Assembly (NCBI GenBank): GCA_964525045.1
Contig: CAZGFD010000036.1
Coordinates: forward strand, 1-31,315
Length of the DNA: 31,315 bases
Source: G020348185 sp964525045
GTDB taxonomy: Bacteria; Nitrospirota; Nitrospiria; Nitrospirales; UBA8639
Reading direction: 5' to 3'
Part shown: piece after piece, positions 23,225-30,877 of the stretch
Layout: every line of letters begins with the position of its first letter
Numbering within the stretch: the stretch's first letter is position 1
Program-made: the position numbers and the translations under genes
The notes under the pieces: model-generated
Databases searched by the model: none
What the model saw: the letters and a program-made list of their open reading frames with translations, nothing else
What the model was told of the DNA's origin: nothing

Positions 23225-23707
23225 ATGGAAGACCGTATAACAGGAGCAGATAGAATTGAAGCTGCTGATCAGAAATTGCTGGAAATTATGCAAGAAGGGC
23301 GGTTCAGCGTTTCAATGGGGGTTGAAAGGGGAAACCCAGACAGTCGCGAAATTTCGTTTCAATTTCCCCGTAATATGTTGCAGGAAAAGGGAATGTATGG
23401 TGAGCCTGTAACCTACGTATTACATCATAGAATGGGTGCTATGGGGATAGAGACAAATGCTAGAGGTGGTCAGTTTAATACCCCTCCTGAAAGTAATATG
23501 GCAGGTATAACAGTTTCATTTGATGATGCCCGTGAGCCGGGCGAAATTGAGGCGGCCATTTTAGGGCAGTATGGTCATCAGGACCTTGGGGATCTTGCAC
23601 AAACGGTTCGTGAACATATGGACAGAGATTTTCAAGATGATTTAGCTTCTCAACAAAATGACCTAGACTTTCGATATGAAAGACGATTCCCAGCGCTTGA
23701 TCGATAA
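23225..23707 (+). CDS. Hypothetical soluble protein
   Basis: 160 residues, with an AGGAAAAGG ribosome-binding site about 8 bases before the ATG. No signal peptide or membrane helix. Composition is acidic with a Glu/Asp-rich helical C-terminus ('HMDRDFQDDLASQQNDLDFRYERRF') and a middle part rich in short strands ('FSVSMGVERGNPDSREISFQFPRNM', 'VTYVLHHRMGAMGIETNARGG'). I recognise no family. The start lies 155 bp from the second copy of the ~50-bp element. It is closed by a convergent hairpin at 23717. Confidence 0.65.
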   Translation: MEDRITGADRIEAADQKLLEIMQEGRFSVSMGVERGNPDSREISFQFPRNMLQEKGMYGEPVTYVLHHRMGAMGIETNARGGQFNTPPESNMAGITVSFDDAREPGEIEAAILGQYGHQDLGDLAQTVREHMDRDFQDDLASQQNDLDFRYERRFPALDR

Positions 23708-23716
23708 TAATTAGCT

Positions 23717-23749
23717 TTAGGTTCCGCTCTATTTGGAAACAGAACCTAA
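23717..23749. terminator. Hairpin between two convergent genes
   Basis: TTAGGTTC (23717-23724) and GAACCTAA (23742-23749), an 8-bp perfect stem with a 17-base loop that overlaps the end of the minus-strand frame at 23746. It lacks a long T tract, so termination may be weak. Confidence 0.5.
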
Positions 23750-24192
23750 CGGGACATGCCGCGTCCGGGATCGCGGCTGCGATCTTTTTGCTGTTCGCGT
23801 TTTTCCTTTTGCTTTTGGGCGCGGCGGAAGGCTTCGGCAAGCCGGTCCTCTTCCCGCGCGGGTTCTGTCTCCACAGGCTTGACGATCTCCCGGGCCGTCT
23901 GTTTGATGTCTTCGCGCGTGGCTTGGCGGGGAGGCGTGCGGGCAGGGGAGTCCGAAGTCTCTTTTCCCTGTGCGGGTTGCGTGGCCGCGCGGGCGAACTC
24001 AGGGGTAAGGAGTTTTGTGGGTTTTTCCTGGGTGCGCTTTTGCGCAAGGGCGTTTCTTTCCTTCTTCTGCGCATCGAGAAGGGCTTCGCGCTCCGCGCGA
24101 TGGCGTACCAGCATCGTTTTTCGCTTGTCATCCAGGGCCGTCCGCCGCTCGTGCTGCTTGTGTTTGAGAAGACCCGATTGTGTGCCCGGCAA
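23746..24192 (-). pseudogene. Coiled-coil tail resembling the end of a MobA/TraA-type relaxase, probably truncated
   Basis: 148 codons of highly charged helix ('KHKQHERRTALDDKRKTMLVRHRAEREALLDAQKKERNALAQKRTQ', then 'REDIKQTAREIVKPVETEPAREEDRLAEAFRRAQKQKEKREQQKDRSRDPGRG'). It ends in the same 'RDPGRG' tail as the relaxase at 5730-7154 and has a similar coil style, so it may be the C-terminus of a second relaxase whose catalytic domain is missing. The only possible start is a TTG at 24192 without a ribosome-binding site, directly where an HsdR-like fragment in another frame ends. I therefore call it a remnant, although an independent short protein is not excluded. Confidence 0.45.
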
Positions 24193-24323
24193 GGGTCCTT
24201 GTCGTTATCAACAAGGCCGCATCCGGCAAGGGTTTTGTAAATCTGCCCATCCAAATCATCCCGGTCCGTACAAATCAAAAAGGTAAAATTGCCACCGAGC
24301 CGGCGGTGGATTTTCCGGCACAC
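24180..24323 (-). pseudogene. Remnant of a type I restriction enzyme HsdR subunit
   Basis: About 48 codons ('VCRKIHRRLGGNFTFLICTDRDDLDGQIYKTLAGCGLVDNDKDPCRA') match the helicase motif Ia region of HsdR, which reads 'R.v.r.lpGN.TFv.vTDR.DLD.QIYktFa..G.v'. A stop codon lies two codons upstream (TAA) and the homology stops at the relaxase-like coil, so both ends are lost. No hsdM, hsdS or other hsdR part was found nearby. The fragment is therefore a relic brought in by recombination. Confidence 0.55.
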
Positions 24324-24438
24324 CGCTTTTTAAAGACAAACTACATTAACCATTTTTTCATCAATTTTCTATATCATTAACCAAGGATTTTGCATTTAGT
24401 GAAGTGAATAAAATCAATAGGATAAGGAAATACAGGCC

Positions 24439-25611
24439 GTGCCGGAAAACAGCCAAATTGTCGATGATCAGGTTTTGGAAAGGCTGGCAAACAGTGCAGA
24501 GAACCTGATTGATGTCAACAAATTACGGTCATACCGCGGCACCCCCGTACTGGGATATTTAACAAAACAGGGCTTCCTGCAATCCCTTACAAGAGATGCC
24601 CAGACAGGAGACATCACAGCCTCCTATGTAACAATAGGCAAAAATGGTGAAAAAATGCTAACGCACGCGCCTGTCCAAAATCTGCAGCAGCTGAGTTTTA
24701 CCAATGCCATAGAGTTGCCGCCATTAAAACCGGGCGCCGAAGATGCCCTTAAAAGCCATTTTACTCTCAAAGCAAACCAACTCTCGGAAACAATTCATGC
24801 AATATCTCCTGGTCAAGTCCATCCCTTTCCTGATATGCCAGGTGGAAAAGCGGGAGGTAGCGGAATGAGTCGCTTAGGCAGTGTAAGCAACAGCTTGATG
24901 GATATAGGCAAAAAAGGATTAATAAGCCTCTCATCTGCTGGCGCAAAAATTCTGCGCGGCATCAAATATCTTGGCCCTGTTGTTATTGGTGGTGCTACTG
25001 TCATGACAGTAGCCGAAACAGAAATGTTGATCAGTGAAGTGGAGGCTGCTGAACACAACGGTTTTCTAAAAGAGGGTGCAACAGAGGCCTACCGGAAGAG
25101 TGTTGCAACCTCACACATGGCTGAAATTCCTGACCCTACTATTGTTGCTGTGGAAGCAAACACACAACAAAATTTTGAAATATGGGCAAAAGAATTTGGT
25201 GCTTATGGAGATCTCAAAGAAACCATGCGTCCGGGGGCTGTATCTACTATGGTCAATATACATGACCAGCACCGGTTAACACCGGAGCAGCTGGCCCGGC
25301 AAACTCCTGAAGCACTGAAAGATATTGAACTGAATATCATGAAAACGAGCTTTCTCCCGAAAACGGTTGTTATCAAGGGAAAGGAAATACCTTTAAAGAC
25401 AGCGCTTCAGCAGGATTTTGAAAAGGTTGCCTCTGTCGTTGCGAAGGGCGACCCTGAAACAATGGAAGATATGGCTTATCTCAAAGACATTGCCACCGCA
25501 CAGGATCAGGTGGCAGTAGCACAGGAGTTTTCTAAAAAAAATCTGGTGGTTGCGGAGACAGATATACCTTCTGTCGTATCACATACCAATTCACCAAAAT
25601 TGATCATGTGA
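24439..25611 (+). CDS. Hypothetical protein with one central hydrophobic segment
   Basis: 390 residues from a GTG at 24439 (AGGAAA about 9 bases upstream). No signal peptide. The N-terminal third is mixed helix and strand ('TPVLGYLTKQGFLQSLTRDAQTGDITASYVTIGKNGEKMLTHAPVQNL'), then a Gly/Ser-rich linker, a hydrophobic segment about residues 170-193 ('ILRGIKYLGPVVIGGATVMTVAE'), and a helical C-terminus ending at 'HTNSPKLIM'. I recognise no domain. The layout (soluble head, single hydrophobic helix, helical tail) would fit a secreted effector or a membrane-associated regulator of a transfer system, but there is no direct evidence. The gene stands alone, without an operon partner. Confidence 0.7.
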   Translation: MPENSQIVDDQVLERLANSAENLIDVNKLRSYRGTPVLGYLTKQGFLQSLTRDAQTGDITASYVTIGKNGEKMLTHAPVQNLQQLSFTNAIELPPLKPGAEDALKSHFTLKANQLSETIHAISPGQVHPFPDMPGGKAGGSGMSRLGSVSNSLMDIGKKGLISLSSAGAKILRGIKYLGPVVIGGATVMTVAETEMLISEVEAAEHNGFLKEGATEAYRKSVATSHMAEIPDPTIVAVEANTQQNFEIWAKEFGAYGDLKETMRPGAVSTMVNIHDQHRLTPEQLARQTPEALKDIELNIMKTSFLPKTVVIKGKEIPLKTALQQDFEKVASVVAKGDPETMEDMAYLKDIATAQDQVAVAQEFSKKNLVVAETDIPSVVSHTNSPKLIM

Positions 25612-26077
25612 CACTTGTAAGCCTTTAATAATCCCGTTAGCCGATGCAGAAAAAGGTTGCTTTCATTTGGACAAACAGCGATCAAACTGCGGATCACATT
25701 TAGGTTCGTGATTTTCTCATTATCTCTCAATGGAACTGAATTTTAAACCAAACCGGATGTTCATGGGGGGGCACACCCGTCCCGGGGTTTTTCTTTTGTG
25801 TGTCTTATCGCCTTGATGCTTCGTGTATATGTTTGCTTGTACGTGTGTCTTCTTTGGAAGGTCATACAGACTGGGAGAGGGTAGACAAAGGAGTCACCCC
25901 CTGGAAGGCATTGATATCCTAACAGGGGGACCCTATAATCTCCGGGGGCTAACTCAAAAATACCAAATTAACGAACAAAAGGCACTCATTTTCTGTCCAC
26001 TCACATCAATACCATAGTTTGGATAACAAGTTAAAACAAACACTAACCGTGAGGACTTTTGAACTTTCAAAACGAGG
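25612..26077. other. 466-bp stretch without a gene
   Basis: No frame here has a good start or composition. Between about 25770 and 25810 a run of G, then CCCG...CGGGG, then T-rich TTTTTCTTTT could be a weak terminator for the upstream gene; the stem is imperfect. Nothing else is seen. Confidence 0.4.
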
Positions 26078-26551
26078 TTAATACCTAACCCTAAATGTCG
26101 GGCTGTCTTCCGGCCTGGACTTCCTTCGATCATAGAGGCGCGTCGTCGAAATATTCGCATGGCCCAGCCATTCCTGGACCTTGGCGATATCGGCTTCATG
26201 ATCCAGAGCGTTCGTCGCCGCTGTTGCTCTTAAAGAGTGAACCCCGATCCCACCATATTTTCTAACCACGTTTTCGTAAACCGCATTCGGATGTAAGGCC
26301 TTTTCTAAAATGCCGCACCGGTTATTGCGCACCGGGCGAAAAAGAGGACCGTCCTTATCGTCGCCATGCCCGGCTTGTTCCAAATATTCCACGATGAGCC
26401 GACCGGCCACAGGATGCGCAGGAAGAAAACGGATTTTGCTGCCTTTTCCGAAGATGCGTAAATGGGGCACGCCCTGACGTGTTTCTAAATCTTTCACCCG
26501 CAACGTACACAGTTCTTCCCGCCGAATTCCATGATGGAGCAGGGTGGCTAA
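26078..26551 (-). pseudogene. Tyrosine recombinase/integrase, N-terminally truncated
   Basis: Catalytic half of a phage-type integrase. In-frame codons from 26551 read 'LATLLHHGIRREELCTLRVKDL', preceded immediately by TAA, so the upstream half is lost. Seen in order: first catalytic Arg in 'HHGIRREEL', a lysine strand 'FGKGSKIRFLP', the HxxR box 'HSLRATAATN', the second His in 'WLGHANISTTRLYDRR', and the nucleophile Tyr in 'RLYD'. All catalytic residues after the truncation are present. The missing N-terminal arm/core-binding domain makes it probably inactive, but the ORF from the TTG at 26503 could still be translated. It ends at the right side of the element, where an integrase often sits. 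Confidence 0.8.
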
Positions 26552-26575
26552 TTAAAGTAACCGTCTGCCCGATCA

Positions 26576-26773
26576 TCACATCGGGCAGCGGGGTGAAAAG
26601 GGCTTCCCAGGGGCTTTCTGCTTCCCCAGACGCCTCTGAAGACGGCGTCTGCGCTTTTCCTCGCGCCGCCGATCCTCATCATCGAGGATCGCAATCGCAA
26701 ACAGCAAAAATGCCAGGCGGTTTCTCTCGGCGTAGAAGGTGACGGCCTGAAAGTGGGTTCTGAGATCGGTCAT
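26576..26773 (-). CDS. Small hydrophobic-basic protein
   Basis: 65 residues from the ATG at 26773, preceded by GGAGG 5 bases upstream; a longer in-frame start at 26914 would add 47 residues ('SFEPVFARALKARMDRASKKEDIM') and is also protein-like. Content: 'MTDLRTHFQAVTFYAERNRLAFLLFAIAILDDEDRRREEKRRRRLQRRLG': one hydrophobic helix followed by an extremely arginine-rich tail, ending PRCPM. It may be a membrane-tethered DNA- or RNA-binding protein. A 9-bp stem (CTGCCCGAT/ATCGGGCAG, 26565-26588) overlaps the stop codon and would end the transcript. The integrase remnant follows at once. Confidence 0.5.
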   Translation of the reverse strand: MTDLRTHFQAVTFYAERNRLAFLLFAIAILDDEDRRREEKRRRRLQRRLGKQKAPGKPFSPRCPM

Positions 26774-27240
26774 TATGTCCTCCTTTTTGGAGGCCCGGTC
26801 CATCCGGGCCTTTAGGGCCCGTGCAAAGACAGGTTCAAAGGAGGTGGGCACCCGAAGGGCTGAAACAATCAGAGAAAGAGCCTCGCGCTTGCCGCCCGCA
26901 AAAGGAAATGTCACAACAAGGCCTCAAAGGCATGGATTCAGGACATCAGAAAGGGGGACGACAGCGACCGGAGATTCAGAAATCACGAATGGAAATCCCG
27001 GCTCTTTTTTTAAGACAACCCAGATGCCCTGATCCAGGGGCTACCGAGATTTTCACTATAATGAACGTGCAAAACCTAAAAGAACGCGACGCCATTGAAA
27101 AGTTGTGCCTTTGGTCGGCCGACGGATTTGGAAAACTATAAAAGGTTAGGACTATGAACAAAACAAAATTCACAAAGGCCGAAGAAAACGGAACTTATGA
27201 AAGGCTTGGGTGTTACACTGGGCGAACTCGCCTGCGTATT
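26774..27240. other. Right boundary zone between the plasmid-like region and the SulP gene
   Basis: No gene is certain. Hairpins GGCCCGG-TCCAT-CCGGGCC (26792-26810) and CCTCC-TTTTT-GGAGG (26779-26793) lie just upstream of the small minus-strand gene. Two short plus-strand frames, at 27061-27141 ('MNVQNLKERDAIEKLCLWSADGFGKL') and from 27154, look like small accessory genes, the second running into the SulP coding sequence in antisense, as if cut at a junction. The change from plasmid-type to chromosomal-type sequence is inferred at about 27150-27240. Confidence 0.45.
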
Positions 27241-28887
27241 TTAATTCAATGGTACGGAACCGGAGAATTGATCCGCATGACGCAGGGCTTCCAGGCGGTG
27301 CTCATACCGCTGCTCACGACGAATGTGCCTCAGGACCCCCAATCCATTCAGAACCTTCAGCACCCCGGGGTTCAGTCCAACAAAGTAGAGTTTTTGACGA
27401 TGCGACTGCACCATGAAGAGCATATCTTCAATGGCTAGTGCGGCTGTTCCATCGATTATTGTCACACCCGATAAATCGAGAATAACGTGAGTAAAGGTGT
27501 TCAACACCTTTAAGGACTCTAACTGTCGGACCATATTTTTAGCGGACCCAAAACTCATCGGTCCATTGATGTGGATCAGGATAATCCGACCGTCATTGCG
27601 CTTCAGGATGGCGTTTTCTTCTGAGTGAAGGGGGACCTCGTAGGTGGGCTCACGAATCACCCGGAAGTTGGCCAATTCCAGATCCGCCATCCGTTTGACA
27701 AAGAAGAGACTGGCCAACACGGTCCCCACCCCCACGGCGGTGATCAGATCAACGAGGACGGTGACGAGCAACACAATCACCATAATCAACACCTCAGTAC
27801 GCGGGGCTTGGAGCAGGTGGTTCAAGAATCGCCAATCGATGATATCCAGCCCCACCTTGAACAGAATGCCGGCCAACACGGCCAAGGGGATTTGCTCCGC
27901 TAACGGGCCTAATCCCAATAAAGTTGCTAATAACACCAACGCCATGAGGGACCCCGAAAGGGGCGTGCGACCGCCACTGCGAATATTCGCCACCGACCGC
28001 ATCGTTGCTCCCGCGCCCGGAAGTCCTCCAAACAATCCGGCCACCATATTTCCGATTCCTTGACCAATCAATTCACGATTTGAATTGTGTTGCGTCCGCG
28101 TCATGTTATCGCACACCAACGACGTTAAGAGGCTGTCGATACTGCCAAGGAGGGCCAGCACCAGCGCTCCTTCTGCCATGACGACAAGCATTCCAGAATC
28201 AATCTCGGGAAAGATCAGGCTGGGAAAACCTTTGGGCACCTCTCCGATCACGGGGGCCTGGGGAAAAAAGAAATAGGCTCCCACTGTGCCAACAAATAAC
28301 GCGATCAACTGGGGAGGCACCATCTTCCCCACCCGCACCGGTGTTAAGTACATGATGGCGATCGTGAATACCCCTAACCCCATTGCTTGGGGCAGGGGCT
28401 GCGAGACAAATTCGGGGATGGCCAAAAGATTGGCGACTATCCCTTCCGGTTTCGCTTCCAACCCAAGCAGGGGGCCAATTTGCAAGATGAGAATAATACT
28501 TCCTATTCCGCTCATAAACCCTGAAATGACAGGGTAGGGAACCAACGAGATATATTGGCCGAGCCCGAGGAGGCCAAACAGAATCTGGAACCCCCCGCCC
28601 ATCATGACGACGGTAAAGGCGAGCGCGGGGTTCTCCGAAAATTGGACCAGAATGCCGGCCATCACCACGGTCATGGGTCCCGTCGGCCCGGAGGCTTGCG
28701 CTGGCGTCCCCCCGAACAGAGCCGCAAACAAGCCGACAAAGATGGCTCCATAGATCCCCGCGATGGCCCCGGCGCCCGAGGCCACGCCGAAGGCCAGGGC
28801 CAAGGGGAGGGCCACCACGGCGGCGACCACTCCGCCATAAACATCCCCGCGAAGATTGTTGAAATGCAGTCCGTGAATCAAAGTCAT
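27241..28887 (-). CDS. SulP-family anion transporter with STAS domain
   Basis: Inner-membrane secondary transporter for sulfate, bicarbonate or related anions. I chose the ATG at 28887 (AAGGTAA about 4 bases upstream); the frame is open 20 codons further. 548 residues. The N-terminal part holds about eleven to fourteen hydrophobic segments with SulP signatures: 'YGGVVAAVVALPLALAFGVASGAGAIAGIYGAIF', 'GTPAQASGPTGPMTVV', 'GIGNMVAGLFGGLPGAGATMRSVANIRSGGRTPLSG'. The C-terminal STAS domain (about 425-525) has 'IILIHINGPMSFGSAKNM' and 'VILDLSGVTIIDGTAALAIEDML'. It is complete. In bacteria, SulP with this 'P-rich' pore and STAS can move bicarbonate (SbtA/BicA-like) or sulfate; the substrate cannot be told here. 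It lies divergent-in-line (same strand) behind the glucoamylase-type gene. Confidence 0.93.
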   Translation of the reverse strand: MTLIHGLHFNNLRGDVYGGVVAAVVALPLALAFGVASGAGAIAGIYGAIFVGLFAALFGGTPAQASGPTGPMTVVMAGILVQFSENPALAFTVVMMGGGFQILFGLLGLGQYISLVPYPVISGFMSGIGSIILILQIGPLLGLEAKPEGIVANLLAIPEFVSQPLPQAMGLGVFTIAIMYLTPVRVGKMVPPQLIALFVGTVGAYFFFPQAPVIGEVPKGFPSLIFPEIDSGMLVVMAEGALVLALLGSIDSLLTSLVCDNMTRTQHNSNRELIGQGIGNMVAGLFGGLPGAGATMRSVANIRSGGRTPLSGSLMALVLLATLLGLGPLAEQIPLAVLAGILFKVGLDIIDWRFLNHLLQAPRTEVLIMVIVLLVTVLVDLITAVGVGTVLASLFFVKRMADLELANFRVIREPTYEVPLHSEENAILKRNDGRIILIHINGPMSFGSAKNMVRQLESLKVLNTFTHVILDLSGVTIIDGTAALAIEDMLFMVQSHRQKLYFVGLNPGVLKVLNGLGVLRHIRREQRYEHRLEALRHADQFSGSVPLN

Positions 28888-29181
28888 GGTTACCTTTTTT
28901 GTCTTCCGGAAGGGTTTGGGTGGGCTATTCCCCCGGAGGCCAACCAATGCCTCTGTGCCATTGAGAGGAGAAAAACCTTTTCATCGTTGGTGGTGTCTCT
29001 GGACGGGGGACACGACAGCTTAAGGATTCTGGGACGGAGACAATCAGGCATTCACGACTGTCCAATTTCTGACCAAGGTGGCCACCCCAATTGCCGTGAT
29101 TCCATGCCCCTTCCTCCTGCCCCTTTGGCTGGTCGCTGAGGTCCTGAGCCATTCTTTGAGAAAACCCCCTTTTGGGATTCA

Positions 29182-30290
29182 CTACCGGTTGGATAGCTGC
29201 CACGCTAAAGTCAATCCACTGGAAATCAGACCCCCATGGCTGGGGCAATGTGGAAAATTTCCAAGGAAAGTCCCGCTGGCAGGGTCGAGCTGTTCGGGAA
29301 GAAGACCAAGCCCGTTGGCATGGGCACACAGAGAGTTAAATAACGCCATGGCCTCATCGAGATGCCCTTGCTGAGCCAAATTCTCCACCAACCAAAAACT
29401 GCCTGGTAGAAAAGCCCCTTCGGTTCCCTTGGGGTCTTGGGAACAATTTTCCTGGAGATATCGATACAACAGGCCGTTTCCCGCTCCGAGCCGCTCAACA
29501 ATGGTTGCCGTTGTCCGCATCATTTTGGGGTGACTGGCCGGGACCACGCGTCGAAGGGGAAGCGTCAATAGGCTCGCATCCACTCCATCACTACCCAACT
29601 GGTCGGTCAGTGATCCCATGGGTTCACTCCAGGCACGTTCAAGAAGGGCGTGAGTGATGTCCTCTGCGGAAAGCTGCCAGCCCTTGGCATCGCCTGGGAA
29701 CCCGAACAATTTCGCGAGCTGGGCTCCCCGGCCCAGGGCGATCTGACAGAGGGCGACCGAATAGGTGGACGCCCGGACCGGATTCAGATTTTGCCACATC
29801 CCAGAATCCGGTTGGCCGCAGTAGTGATGCGCCATCTCAATCCACTGTCGTAAGGAGTTCCACAATTCCAGTGTGACATCGGCGCCCTGCGCGGCCCATT
29901 GATAGGCGCAATCCAGAATTTCTCCATAAATGGAATGTGGAAGAGGGGAGGGGGTGGCATGCCCCCACCGGACGGGGGATGATCGCCGGTAGCCTTCCAG
30001 GGTGAAATCTTCCTGTTCGGGAGGGGGTGGCTCCCCGGCCACATCATAGAGAATGTTCGGATGTTCCTGGGCCTGTACCGTCTTCATGACCCATCCCAAT
30101 AATCGAAACGCCTCGTTGGTGAAGCCAACCCGACGGAGGGCGGAAGCGGAAAACGCTGCCTCGCGAATCCACACATACCGAGCGTCCCAGTTTTCAGATC
30201 CCCCCATGACAGCCGGCAATGATGAGGTAGGAGCAGCGATCATGGCCCCGCTCGGCCAATAATTGAGCAGTTTAAGGGTAATGATTGATC
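29182..30290 (-). pseudogene. GH15 glucoamylase/trehalase-type glycosidase, N-terminal domain missing
   Basis: C-terminal (alpha/alpha)6-barrel part of a GH15 enzyme that releases glucose from alpha-glucans or trehalose-like sugars. In-frame codons before the apparent ATG at 30243 read 'RRSIITLKLLNYWPSGA', the usual GH15 segment 'RS..TLK.L.Y.PTGA', so the real protein extended further. Then 'MIAAPTSSLPAVMGGSENWDARYVWIREAAFSASALRRVGF' (the conserved 'NWDYRY.W.RDA.F' box), 'GFPGDAKGW' helices, and near the end 'GTFLPGSFWLVENLAQQGHLDEAMALFNSL', 'LLPEQLDPASGTFLGNFPHCPSHGGLISSGLTLAW', with the family's E/D-containing catalytic 'EQLD' motif. About 220-240 residues are missing at the 5' side, where the sequence switches to an acetyltransferase gene. 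Confidence 0.85.
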
Positions 30291-30303
30291 GACGGATCGA
30301 TCA
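30285..30303. other. Abrupt junction between the glycosidase and acetyltransferase genes
   Basis: GH15 coding similarity on the minus strand ends near 30290, where the frame reaches TGA at 30301-30299, and acetyltransferase coding similarity on the plus strand begins at once. The junction contains a 7-bp inverted repeat TGATCGA-CGGA-TCGATCA. Both genes have lost their natural starts here. Confidence 0.7.
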
Positions 30304-30863
30304 TCGAAACCGAGCGCCTTATCCTGCGCGATTGGCGCGATGAGGATCGCGAGCCGCTCTATCGCCATCTCAATTCGCAGCCCAATGTCATGCGCTGGCT
30401 GCTCGGAGTGCAGACGCGTGAGCGGAGCGATGAAGGCGTCGACCGGATGCACAAATGGCAGGGTGAACATGGCCACACCTTCTGGGCTGTCGAGCGAAAG
30501 TCGGATGGCGAACTGCTCGGTTTTTGCGGCCTCAAGCGCGTTCAGGACGATCGCAACGAACCCGATCCCGGGACGCTCGAAATTGGCTGGCGTTTACGCG
30601 AGGACGCCTGGGGTAAGGGTTATGCCCGCGAAGGGGCGGTCGCGTCGATGAATTACGCCTTCGACACATTTGACGAGGACTATGTGTCCGCCTTTACTGT
30701 AAACGGCAATGTAGGGTCATGGGGCCTGATGGAACGGCTCGGCATGAAACGCCGCAAGGATCTCGATTATTGGGAAGACGAATGGGGTCCCGATCTCGGC
30801 CATGGTATCGTCTACCGAATCACGCGTGAGGAATGGGCCGAGAAGCGCAAGGAATTCGAATAG
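30285..30863 (+). CDS. RimJ/RimL-type GNAT acetyltransferase (start uncertain)
   Basis: Transfers an acetyl group from acetyl-CoA to an amine (in the RimJ/RimL class, typically protein N-termini or small amines). 192 residues as read from a TTG at 30285; typical family members begin 'M.IETERLILR', so only the first few residues are in doubt and the real start may lie across the junction. Seen: 'IETERLILRDWRDEDREPLYRHLNSQPNVMRWL', beta4-alpha3 'LEIGWRLREDAWGKGYAREGAVASMNYAF' with the acetyl-CoA pyrophosphate-binding 'R..WGKGYA' loop, and 'NVGSWGLMERLGMKRRKDLDYWED'. The base use and the flanking gene suggest an alphaproteobacterial (sphingomonad-like) origin, unlike the preceding 3 kb. Confidence 0.88.
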   Translation: MIDGSIIETERLILRDWRDEDREPLYRHLNSQPNVMRWLLGVQTRERSDEGVDRMHKWQGEHGHTFWAVERKSDGELLGFCGLKRVQDDRNEPDPGTLEIGWRLREDAWGKGYAREGAVASMNYAFDTFDEDYVSAFTVNGNVGSWGLMERLGMKRRKDLDYWEDEWGPDLGHGIVYRITREEWAEKRKEFE

Positions 30864-30877
30864 CAGGACATCGCAGC

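Noticed and set aside
23475..24323. A single 282-codon minus-strand gene
   Set aside because: Only the first 48 codons look like protein (HsdR motif Ia). The remainder is the shadow frame of the relaxase-like coil in 23746-24192 and of the gene at 23225.
27154..27438. 94-codon plus-strand frame at the right boundary
   Set aside because: Most of it is antisense to the SulP coding sequence; only its first 29 codons could belong to a small gene cut at the junction.
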